A DNA stretch of 8,100 nucleotides from Chitinophagia bacterium (GTDB taxonomy: Bacteria; Bacteroidota; Bacteroidia; Chitinophagales; Chitinophagaceae), in the NCBI GenBank assembly GCA_010027295.1, contig RGVM01000098.1:1-8100 (forward strand), read 5' to 3'. Positions 1 through 5,743 of this stretch are shown here, in pieces (the stretch's first letter is position 1; each line of letters starts with the position of its first letter). The notes under the pieces are model-generated. The model saw only the letters and a program-made list of their open reading frames with translations, was not told the DNA's origin and made no database searches. Made by a program: the position numbers and the translations under genes.

Positions 1-624
1 ATAAAATGTCAGACCGTGACGGACGGCGTGGTCGCGGAACCACTCGCGAATGGCATTCGAAGGCTCCTCCTGCAGATGGCACTCTCTGATTTCCAGCACC
101 TTGTCGAACTGTCGCGGAGCATGGTAGCCGAGGGTGGGGCGGTCTTTCAGAATCCTGACATCCTCGACGCCGCCCGCCGCATCCATCTCCTCCCGTGTCA
201 GATATCGCCGATTGCTGAAGGTGAATTCGAGCTTGTTACGGTAGCCACGCGTCCGCGTCGCACCGAGGATCGGAAGGAGTTCCGGGACCTCCACCTTGCC
301 GATGCGACGAAGCTGCTCGCGAACCTCGCGCTCCTTCCATTCGAGCTGACGCGCATAGGGTAGCATCTGCCACTGACAGCCGCCGCATACCCCGAAGTGC
401 GTACAGAAGGGTTGTGCCCGCTCCGCCGAGAGACGGTGGAACCGTATCGCCCGACCCTCCGACCAATCAGCCCGGCTGCGGGTCAACATCACATCGACCA
501 CATCCCCGGGGACCGCCCCCTCCACGAACACCACCTTGCCCTCCACACGGGCGATCGAACGGCCACCGGCGGCATAGTCGGTCAACTCGACACCCTCCAA
601 GACCCGGTTCGGCTTCCTGCGCAT
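1..624 (-). CDS. rlmD: 23S rRNA (uracil-C5)-methyltransferase, RlmD/RumA type, N-terminal part (truncated by window edge)
   Basis: The reading frame from the ATG at 624-622 stays open to base 1, giving 208 residues with no stop, so the C-terminal SAM-binding methyltransferase domain lies outside the window. Residues about 8-62 look like a TRAM RNA-binding domain (LTDYAAGGRSIARVEGKVVF, then EGAVPGDVVDV). Cysteines C74, C80 and C83 (CTHFGVCGGC) with C182 (RECHL) reproduce the C-x5-C-x2-C plus distal Cys set that binds a 4Fe-4S cluster in RumA/RlmD. GYRNKLEFTFSN (about 127-138) is typical of the family's central domain. Known role of the family: SAM-dependent m5U formation in 23S rRNA (U1939 in E. 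coli), in the cytoplasm. The start is supported by family-like length before the TRAM domain and by a TAGTTTTG box four bases upstream. Other m5U methyltransferases (RlmC, TrmA-like) are possible because the catalytic half is missing. Confidence 0.9.
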   Translation of the reverse strand, partial: MRRKPNRVLEGVELTDYAAGGRSIARVEGKVVFVEGAVPGDVVDVMLTRSRADWSEGRAIRFHRLSAERAQPFCTHFGVCGGCQWQMLPYARQLEWKEREVREQLRRIGKVEVPELLPILGATRTRGYRNKLEFTFSNRRYLTREEMDAAGGVEDVRILKDRPTLGYHAPRQFDKVLEIRECHLQEEPSNAIREWFRDHAVRHGLTFY

Positions 625-772
625 CCCGCAAAACTACACGAAAGACACCCCGGAATGCTATCGTTTCCTTAAAACCGCGGCTCCGACCCACCTGCGGCAC
701 GGCATTTGCAAGCCTCAGGCAGACCACAAAAACATGTAAGAACCACTCAACACAACCCAAAACATCCTATCG
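625..772. other. Divergent intergenic region between rlmD and the L,D-transpeptidase-like gene
   Basis: This 148-bp stretch separates two divergently transcribed genes. Besides the rlmD -7-like box I see no terminator, no RNA gene, no strong inverted repeat and no convincing small ORF. The 60 bases before the plus-strand start at 773 are A/C-rich and show neither a Shine-Dalgarno sequence nor a TAnnTTTG box, so the promoter of the transpeptidase-like gene is not identified. Confidence 0.6.
629..636 (-). promoter_or_regulatory. Bacteroidota-type -7 box (TAnnTTTG) abutting the rlmD start
   Basis: On the minus strand the sequence reads TAGTTTTG-CGGG-ATG, a perfect match to the TAnnTTTG -7 consensus known for Bacteroidota housekeeping promoters, ending four bases before the start codon. 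I see no good -33 TTTG at the usual spacing. Transcription would start at or very near the ATG, so the mRNA would be leaderless or nearly so. This is inference from consensus only. Confidence 0.45.
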
Positions 773-1558
773 ATGCCACCCACGAACCCTGGAAAACACA
801 CCCTCGGCAAGGCCCGCTCCGCATGGAAATTGTCGCTGCTGGCCTTCTCCGCATTCAGCCTCTGCGTGCTGGTCCTGCTTTCGGGGGCCGGTACGTCCGC
901 CCCCCTCAAACCCTCACGAAACGAGAACGCGCGAAACAATGTAGAAGGCAGCACTGCCGCCCTCGCCGATGAAGTCTACCGCAGCTGCAATCTCTCCTCG
1001 AAAGGCCTGGACCGCGAAGTGCTGGAACTCGGACTCCGCGGCTTCAACCGACTTGCCGCCTCCGGTAGGGTCTCCCAAGACAGCATCCTCACCATCGTCG
1101 ACTTCTCCAAACCCTCCCTGGACCGCAGGATGTACGTAATCGACCTCAAGCGGAGGAAACTGCTCTTCCAGACCGTCGTGGCGCACGGCCGCAACAGCGG
1201 GACAGTCTACGCCCGGAACTTCTCCAACCGCCCCAAATCCCTCCAAAGCAGCCTGGGCTTTTATATCACAAGGGGCACCTACCAGGGTGGCAATGGCTAT
1301 TCCCTGCTGCTCGACGGCTGCGAAAAAGGCTTCAACGACAAAGCCCGGGAACGCGCCATCGTACTCCACGGTGCCGACTATGCTGAAGAAACCCTCGGCA
1401 ACAGCCTGAGGGGTTACCTCGGCCGCAGCTTCGGATGCCCCGCCGTGCCCATGTCCATTCACCGCGCACTCATCGACAGGATCAAACTCGGAAACCCTAT
1501 CTTCCTCTACTACCCCGACGCCGATTACCTACGGGAATCGCACATCCTCAACGGATGA
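773..1558 (+). CDS. Exported murein L,D-transpeptidase-like protein (YkuD_2 family)
   Basis: A 261-residue protein. A basic N-terminus and a hydrophobic stretch (about residues 18-40) indicate a Sec signal peptide or membrane anchor, placing the rest in the periplasm. Catalytic-domain hallmarks appear in order: VVAHGRNSG (about 135-143), SSLGFY, GYSLLLDG, IVLHGADYA with H199, and SFGCPAVP with the presumed nucleophile C222. This H...C arrangement is the YkuD signature in the Bacteroidota-rich YkuD_2 (PF13645-like) form. YkuD-type enzymes form or exchange peptidoglycan cross-links or attach proteins to meso-DAP via an acyl-Cys intermediate; the exact reaction of YkuD_2 proteins is less well established. 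Length fits the family. The start at 773 puts the signal peptide near the N-terminus after about 17 residues; no clear RBS is visible. It diverges from rlmD and converges on the PAP2-like gene, so it is probably monocistronic. Confidence 0.87.
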   Translation: MPPTNPGKHTLGKARSAWKLSLLAFSAFSLCVLVLLSGAGTSAPLKPSRNENARNNVEGSTAALADEVYRSCNLSSKGLDREVLELGLRGFNRLAASGRVSQDSILTIVDFSKPSLDRRMYVIDLKRRKLLFQTVVAHGRNSGTVYARNFSNRPKSLQSSLGFYITRGTYQGGNGYSLLLDGCEKGFNDKARERAIVLHGADYAEETLGNSLRGYLGRSFGCPAVPMSIHRALIDRIKLGNPIFLYYPDADYLRESHILNG

Positions 1559-1564
1559 CGGAGC

Positions 1565-1589
1565 CGGGCGGTTCCGGGAGGAAGGCCCG
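1565..1589. terminator. Imperfect stem-loop between convergent genes
   Basis: Nested inverted repeats lie in the 41-bp gap between the two convergent stop codons: CGGGC (1565-1569) pairs with GCCCG (1585-1589), and inside it TTCC (1572-1575) pairs with GGAA (1580-1583) around a four-base loop. There is no T-run on either side, so it is not a canonical intrinsic terminator. It may still mark the 3' ends of both transcripts. Confidence 0.35.
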
Positions 1590-1599
1590 AATGACGGAT

Positions 1600-2253
1600 T
1601 CAGGCCAGCTGGCAGCAATATTGGGTCACCAACCCGATGAGAAAGCCCATGAGGATCTCCTTATGACTATGGCTTCCGGCAATCATTCTCGAACTGCATA
1701 CCACCCCCGCCAGAAGAATGGATACGACGGGTGCATATCCTGATGGCGAATAACCGAGGAAGACGAGGGAGAGCATCAGTCCGGTCAGTCCGCCCATCCC
1801 GATGGCATGCATGCTCACCTTCATGAAGTTGTTGAAGACAAGCGCGAGGCTCGCGGCGAGGAAGATGCCGAGGCACATGGCGGTCAGGACCGGTGGGGAA
1901 TCGTCCTGGTTCCGGAACACATGCCATGTCCAGAACTGGAAGATGATGACCGACATGTAGGGTACGATCCGCTCCCTGGCGGTCTCCATCCGGATAGAAC
2001 GGCTGAAGCCAAGCCCCCGGAGCAGCCATACGATCAGCAACGGAAACAGCAGATTGTTGTTGGCGAATGTGATGAACTTGAGGATCTTCGAACGCTCCGG
2101 CACACCCAGGAAGATGTCGCTCTCGACAAAGGTGATGTGGTACATCATCATCACCCCGGTGAAGACGGGATGGAAGAGGACGGACACAGATTCCGCCAGG
2201 AACCTCATCCATCGGGGGTACTGTGTCTCCCATTGCAAGCTGTCCGTCGTCAT
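1600..2253 (-). CDS. Polytopic membrane protein with degenerate PAP2-type motifs, uncharacterised Bacteroidota family
   Basis: A 217-residue protein with about six hydrophobic segments (roughly residues 22-42, 57-80, 97-113, 121-140, 149-168, 174-188) and a C-terminal one after residue 198. Three positions resemble the phosphatase motifs of the PAP2 superfamily in the correct order: R88-x6-R95 followed by P98 (cf. Kx6RP), S147-M-H149 (cf. PSGH), and S188-R189-x5-H195-x3-E199 (cf. SRx5Hx3D). PAP2 enzymes dephosphorylate lipid phosphates such as undecaprenyl pyrophosphate; here the K, PSG and D are changed, so activity is uncertain. I recall similar proteins next to rpoN in Bacteroidota. Its ATG overlaps the rpoN stop in ATGA, and an AAGGAAGGA Shine-Dalgarno-like run inside the rpoN end (2257-2265) precedes it, implying co-transcription and coupling. 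It could also be a non-catalytic membrane protein. Confidence 0.75.
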   Translation of the reverse strand: MTTDSLQWETQYPRWMRFLAESVSVLFHPVFTGVMMMYHITFVESDIFLGVPERSKILKFITFANNNLLFPLLIVWLLRGLGFSRSIRMETARERIVPYMSVIIFQFWTWHVFRNQDDSPPVLTAMCLGIFLAASLALVFNNFMKVSMHAIGMGGLTGLMLSLVFLGYSPSGYAPVVSILLAGVVCSSRMIAGSHSHKEILMGFLIGLVTQYCCQLA

Positions 2254-3740
2254 AGTTCCTTCCTTAGTCGGGCCACGGGTATGTTCTGTTGCTCCCGGTA
2301 CTTGGCCACGGTGCGGCGCGCAATGTTGTAGCCCTTCTCCTTGAGCAGCTCCGTGAGGCGCTCGTCACTCAGGGGCCTCCGCTTGTTCTCGGCCTCCACC
2401 AGGTCGGTGAGGATGCTCTTTACTTCACGCGTCGACACTTCCTCGCCGCTGTCGGTGCTGAGCGACTCGCTGAAGAAATACTTCAGTCGGTAGGTGCCGA
2501 ACTCGGTCTGCACGAACTTGCTGTTGGCCACGCGCGAAACGGTCGAAATGTCGAGCCCCGTGGCCTGGGAGATGTCCTTCAGGATCATCGGCCGCAGGTT
2601 CGTGTCGTCACCCGTCAGGAAGAACTCCTGTTGGTGTCGCACGATTGCCTCCATCGTGAGCAAGAGGGTCTGCTGGCGCTGCCTGATCGCATCGATGAAC
2701 CACTTGGCGGCGTCTATCTTCTGCTTGATGAACATCACCGCCTCCCGCTGGCGCTTGTCCTTCTTGGCCCCCTTGTCATAATCACGCAGCATCTCGCGAA
2801 AACCCTCGCTGACGCGCAGGTCGGGGGCATTCTGGGCGTTCAGCGTCACTTCGGGCTTGCCGGCCTGGTTGTACACGAAGAAGTCGGGCACCATGTATGT
2901 GCCTTCATTGCCGCCGCCGATATTTCCACCGGGCTTGGGGTTCAGCTTGAGCACATGGGCGACGGCCTCCTTGATCTCGGTTTCAGAAAGCCCCATGGAA
3001 CGCTGTATCCGCTCATAATGCTTCTTTGTGAACTCCTCGAAGTATCGGTCCAGGATCTCGATGGCCTGGGTCAGGGAACGCTCGCTTCGGGTCGTAAGGC
3101 GCCTCCTGAGCTGCAGGAGCAGGCACTCCCGCAGGTTGCGCGCCGCGATGCCCGGTGGATCGAAGCCCTGTATCATCCGGACAATGCCTTCCACTTCCGC
3201 GACCGTCGCATCCAGGTTCTGGCGGAAGGCCAGGTCGTCCACGATCGACTCTGTCTCGCGGCGCAGGTATCCGTCGTCGTCGATGCTGCCCACCACCTGC
3301 TCCGCAATCCTCTGCAGGCGCTCGTCGAGGTCGAGCATGCCCAACTGTTCCAGCAGGGACTCGTGAAAGGAAGACTCGACCCGCACAGGCATGCTCCGAC
3401 CCTCTTCCATCTCGGGGTAGTTGTCGTCACGGAGCCGGTAGTCCCCCTCGTCGTCGGTGTCCTGTACGTATTCGGAGATGTCAATCTCGCCGAAATCCTC
3501 ATCCGCCTCACCCTCCGCGTCCGTTGCGTCGTCGGACGAATCATCGGGCAGATCAGAAACCTCCTCACCCCGCTCTTCATGGCCCTCCTCCGACAACTCC
3601 AGCGCAGGGTTCTCCTGCAACTCCTCCTTGATCCGCTCCTCCAAACCCGAAGTCGGCACCTGCAACAGCTTCATCAGCTGGATCTGTTGCGGCGATAGCT
3701 TCTGTTGAAGCTTCTGTTGCAGACTTTGTTGAAGCGCCAT
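2250..3740 (-). CDS. rpoN: RNA polymerase sigma-54 factor (RpoN)
   Basis: A 496-residue protein that directs RNA polymerase to -24/-12 promoters and needs an AAA+ enhancer-binding protein to open them. Region I (residues 1-50) is Gln/Leu-rich (MALQQSLQQKLQQKL, then QLMKLLQVP). Region II (about 51-115) is very acidic. The core-binding region follows (about 120-310). A helix-turn-helix (LKDISQATGLDISTVSRVAN, about 386-406) contacts the -12 element. The RpoN box ARRTVAKYRE is intact at 474-483 and reads the -24 element. Length is normal for the family and nothing essential is missing. The frame extends upstream to 3791, but the ATG at 3740 (MALQQS...) matches the family N-terminus; the extra 17 residues would come from the divergent promoter region. 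It leads a two-gene unit with the overlapping PAP2-like gene. The upstream purine run GAAAGA is only a weak RBS. Confidence 0.97.
   Translation of the reverse strand: MALQQSLQQKLQQKLSPQQIQLMKLLQVPTSGLEERIKEELQENPALELSEEGHEERGEEVSDLPDDSSDDATDAEGEADEDFGEIDISEYVQDTDDEGDYRLRDDNYPEMEEGRSMPVRVESSFHESLLEQLGMLDLDERLQRIAEQVVGSIDDDGYLRRETESIVDDLAFRQNLDATVAEVEGIVRMIQGFDPPGIAARNLRECLLLQLRRRLTTRSERSLTQAIEILDRYFEEFTKKHYERIQRSMGLSETEIKEAVAHVLKLNPKPGGNIGGGNEGTYMVPDFFVYNQAGKPEVTLNAQNAPDLRVSEGFREMLRDYDKGAKKDKRQREAVMFIKQKIDAAKWFIDAIRQRQQTLLLTMEAIVRHQQEFFLTGDDTNLRPMILKDISQATGLDISTVSRVANSKFVQTEFGTYRLKYFFSESLSTDSGEEVSTREVKSILTDLVEAENKRRPLSDERLTELLKEKGYNIARRTVAKYREQQNIPVARLRKEL
2257..2265 (-). promoter_or_regulatory. 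Shine-Dalgarno-like sequence for the PAP2-like gene
   Basis: On the minus strand AAGGAAGGA lies three bases upstream of the ATG at 2253, inside the last codons of rpoN. It is the only strong purine-rich Shine-Dalgarno candidate I find at any start in this window, and it coincides with the only overlapping start-stop pair. Confidence 0.45.
3697..3719 (-). repeat. Short tandem repeat in the rpoN 5' end
   Basis: The 11-base unit AGCTTCTGTTG occurs at 3697-3707 and again at 3709-3719 on the plus strand, a 12-base period. A degenerate third copy lies near 3721-3735. On the coding strand it encodes the repeated QQKL of sigma-54 region I. Such repeats are common in the family's Gln-rich N-terminus. 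Confidence 0.6.
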
Positions 3741-3818
3741 CGTCTTTCGGGGCGGATTAGGTTTGAAAAATCGCGCGTCCTCAAAAATCAAGCCTAAATT
3801 ACAAACAAATCAGGGCAG
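3741..3818. promoter_or_regulatory. Divergent promoter region of rpoN and the small secreted-protein gene
   Basis: This 78-bp AT-richer spacer sits between two divergent starts. On the plus strand TAGGTTTG (3758-3765) matches the TAnnTTTG -7 consensus and would give a leader of roughly 45-50 bases to the ATG at 3819. The nearest upstream TTG/TTTG runs (3725-3731) are spaced about 26 bases away, wider than usual. On the minus strand only one-mismatch boxes are visible (TAATTTAG; GATTTTTG), so the rpoN promoter is not firmly placed. No start-proximal consensus RBS is seen for the plus-strand gene apart from a weak AGGGC. Confidence 0.4.
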
Positions 3819-4127
3819 ATGCCAAACCTCATCTTCGGATGCCTGCTGTCGGCACTCTTCCTCTCGACCGGAACGGCTGCCCGGGAGGCCCAACGAGCCG
3901 ATTCCTTGCCCAGGCCGGTGTTCCGATGGCCGGTTTTGGAGAGGCCCGACACGTCGGTTGGATTCCCGCGAAGCCTCTCCCTCTTGCCCGCACCCGACAC
4001 CTATGCCCGCGGCATGGGTTTCTTCTGCCGGCAGGAATGGAAATTCGAGAAATCCGTCAAGGTGCCCCTTCGGATCCGGCTGGGGACCCTCGAATACGTC
4101 GACCGCATGGAGGGGAAGCGACGCTAA
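3819..4127 (+). CDS. Small secreted protein of unknown function, Bacteroidota-type GFFC/EGK family
   Basis: A 102-residue protein with a signal peptide ([21 protein letters not shown], probable cleavage after A20 or A21; C8 is not in a lipobox). The mature part is short and basic. Residues 56-100 contain the recognisable block [15 protein letters not shown], then [18 protein letters not shown] and [11 protein letters not shown] recall similar short proteins in Bacteroidota with GFFCKKE...FEK..K.P.RFRLGS...C..LEGK, always annotated hypothetical. Here the second Cys of that recalled pattern is absent, leaving C70 as the only mature cysteine. It diverges from rpoN and converges on the GHL10 gene with 7 bp between stops. 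Function is unknown; location is likely periplasmic or envelope. Support for it as a real gene comes from the signal peptide, the recalled conserved block and the lack of any competing gene on the other strand. Confidence 0.8.
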   Translation: MPNLIFGCLLSALFLSTGTAAREAQRADSLPRPVFRWPVLERPDTSVGFPRSLSLLPAPDTYARGMGFFCRQEWKFEKSVKVPLRIRLGTLEYVDRMEGKRR

Positions 4128-4130
4128 CGT

Positions 4131-4141
4131 ACCCTCAGGGT
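4131..4141. repeat. Small perfect inverted repeat at the convergent 3' ends
   Basis: ACCCT-C-AGGGT is an 11-base perfect inverted repeat that covers the stop codon of the GHL10 gene and the 7-bp gap after the small secreted-protein gene. It has a one-base centre and no T-run, so it is not a convincing terminator. It may be chance. Confidence 0.3.
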
Positions 4142-5712
4142 CCCACCCGCTCCCAGATCCCGCCTGACTTGCGGGCGAATGACACCGTGGCCGAGCCGGG
4201 CCCCTCGACGGGACTCTCCCGGTTGGCAGCATCCACATAGGTGACATGCAGCCGTATGAAGTCGGTCGAAGCGGGACAGTCGAACTCGAAGGCGATATCC
4301 GCTCCATAGGGCTGCGTGGCCACCAGCAACGCCTCCGAGAAGGGCGTCTGCGCATCATAGCAAGCATACACGGCTATCTTCCGTATGGCGGCATTGACGG
4401 CGGCCGAGGGTGACTGGATGCGAAAACGAACCCGCTCGCCAGCATGCCCCGCTGCATCCACGATACGAGGTGAAGCCGGCGGTGCGCCGCTGATGCCGGC
4501 CACCGGAGGGATCAGTGCCGGATAGCGATAATACCGCCGGAGGGTGTCGTTCCATCCCAGCGGGTTGCGGAAGAAGGTCTTGCTGCTGAAATACACGGCG
4601 CCATGGATGTTGGGACGGCTGCGGATGGCCGCAAGCTGGCGCGAGATCTGCGTCCTGTCGCGCCATGCCGTGTTGCTACCCGCCCGGTAGATGCCCAGGC
4701 CTATGTAGCAGGGCTTGCCGAAGGAATTGCGGCTCCACCAGTCCAGCAGCGGTTCGAAGGGTGCGTTCTGGTGCTCGAACTCCCAGTACAGCTGCGGCAC
4801 GACATAGTCGATCCAGTCCTTCTCCAGCCAAAGCCGTATGTCGGCGTACAGGTCGTCGTAATTGGTCTGTCCCGCCCGGGTATGGCTGCCCCTAGGATCC
4901 TTGTCGCGGTTCCTCCACACGCCGAACGGTGAGATGCCGAAGCGGCAATAGGGGTTCTCACGGGTGATGGCGCGCCGAAGCCGCACAATGATGGAATCTA
5001 CGTTGCTCCGCCGCCAGTCGTCGATGGCCATGCCGACCCCGAAGCGGCGGAAGGTCGAGGTGTCGGGGAATTCCTTTCCGCTGATGCGGTAGGGGTAGAA
5101 ATAGTCGTCGAAATGGATCGCATCGACGGCGTAGCGCCGGACGATGTCGGCCACCACATCCGTCACGAAGGCCTGCGCTTCGGGATGGCCGGGGTCGAAA
5201 TAGCGCTTGTCGCCGTAGTCCAGGAACCACTCCGGCTTCAGCCGCGTGATATGCGTCGGTGCGATGGACGACTTCGAGAGGTTGAAGACGGCCCGATAAG
5301 GGTTCAGCCAGGCATGGAACTCCATGCCGCGCCGATGCGTCTCCTCTACCATGAAGGCCAAGGGGTCGTAGTAGGGCTCCGGAGGACGGCCCTGGACACC
5401 CGTCAGCCACTCGCTCCAAGGCTCGTAGGGAGAGGGATAGAATGCGTCCGCCGACGGACGGACCTGCATGATCACGGCGTTCATGCCGTTGGACCGGTGC
5501 ATGTCGAGCAGGCGGATGAACTCCGCCTTCTGCGAATCGGCGGGAAGCCCCTTGCGGGAGGGCCAGTCGATGTTGTCGACCGTGGCGATCCATGCGCCGC
5601 GGAACTCGTAGCGCGGGGAGGAGGGCTGTGCCAACAGGCTGGAGGACGTCAGGACGGCCGCCAGCAGGGCCGACGCCAACGGAAGGGAACGTATCAGGGT
5701 CAGGGGTCGCAT
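4135..5712 (-). CDS. Secreted GHL10-family glycosyl hydrolase (DUF187/DigH-like)
   Basis: A 525-residue protein with a signal peptide (residues 1-29, ending SSLLAQ). The catalytic TIM-barrel begins at EFRGAWIATVDNIDWP (36-51). It continues with MQVRPSADAFYPSPYEPWSEWLTG (82-105), EFHAWLNPYR (131-140) and the acidic HFDDYFYP (200-207, likely carrying active-site acids). FGISPFGVWRN (268-278) and DYVVPQLYWE (312-321) follow. These are the conserved blocks of GHL10 (PF02638-like). After about residue 425 a beta-rich, Fn3-like or carbohydrate-binding tail is likely. The characterised E. coli relative DigH (YddW) cleaves denuded peptidoglycan glycan strands; the substrate here is not proven. It is the last gene of the minus-strand run, 31 bp after the AI-2E gene, and has its own TATTTTTG box four bases before the ATG. 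The start is fixed by the signal peptide. Confidence 0.92.
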   Translation of the reverse strand: MRPLTLIRSLPLASALLAAVLTSSSLLAQPSSPRYEFRGAWIATVDNIDWPSRKGLPADSQKAEFIRLLDMHRSNGMNAVIMQVRPSADAFYPSPYEPWSEWLTGVQGRPPEPYYDPLAFMVEETHRRGMEFHAWLNPYRAVFNLSKSSIAPTHITRLKPEWFLDYGDKRYFDPGHPEAQAFVTDVVADIVRRYAVDAIHFDDYFYPYRISGKEFPDTSTFRRFGVGMAIDDWRRSNVDSIIVRLRRAITRENPYCRFGISPFGVWRNRDKDPRGSHTRAGQTNYDDLYADIRLWLEKDWIDYVVPQLYWEFEHQNAPFEPLLDWWSRNSFGKPCYIGLGIYRAGSNTAWRDRTQISRQLAAIRSRPNIHGAVYFSSKTFFRNPLGWNDTLRRYYRYPALIPPVAGISGAPPASPRIVDAAGHAGERVRFRIQSPSAAVNAAIRKIAVYACYDAQTPFSEALLVATQPYGADIAFEFDCPASTDFIRLHVTYVDAANRESPVEGPGSATVSFARKSGGIWERVGP

Positions 5713-5716
5713 ACTG

Positions 5717-5724
5717 CAAAAATA
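5717..5724 (-). promoter_or_regulatory. TAnnTTTG -7 box abutting the GHL10 start
   Basis: On the minus strand TATTTTTG-CAGT-ATG gives a perfect TAnnTTTG match with the same four-base spacing to the start codon as at rlmD. It suggests a separate, leaderless or near-leaderless transcript for the hydrolase within a possible operon. No good -33 element is seen in the GC-rich upstream sequence. Confidence 0.45.
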
Positions 5725-5725
5725 C

Positions 5726-5743
5726 GCCCTGCAGGGCTTGCCC
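5726..5743. repeat. Palindrome and overlapping inverted repeat before the GHL10 gene
   Basis: GCCCTGCAGGGC (5726-5737) is a perfect 12-base palindrome. It overlaps GGGC-TT-GCCC (5734-5743), a second small inverted repeat. On the minus strand the palindrome is followed by GTATTTTTG, so it could act as a weak terminator or attenuator after the AI-2E gene. It could also be an operator next to the TATTTTTG box. Both readings are inference. Confidence 0.35.

Noticed and set aside
16..363. 115-codon plus-strand frame at the left edge
   Set aside because: It is antisense to the rlmD-type frame, which carries the TRAM segment and the Fe-S cysteines and runs off the window edge.
1807..2331. 174-codon plus-strand frame rich in His/Glu/Asp
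   Set aside because: Antisense image of the hydrophobic PAP2-like protein; the apparent metal-binding richness is a composition artefact.
2289..3698. Long 469-codon open frame on the plus strand opposite rpoN
   Set aside because: It mirrors the rpoN coding frame in a GC-rich gene. Its product has no recognisable domain, and the RpoN protein on the other strand has every family hallmark.
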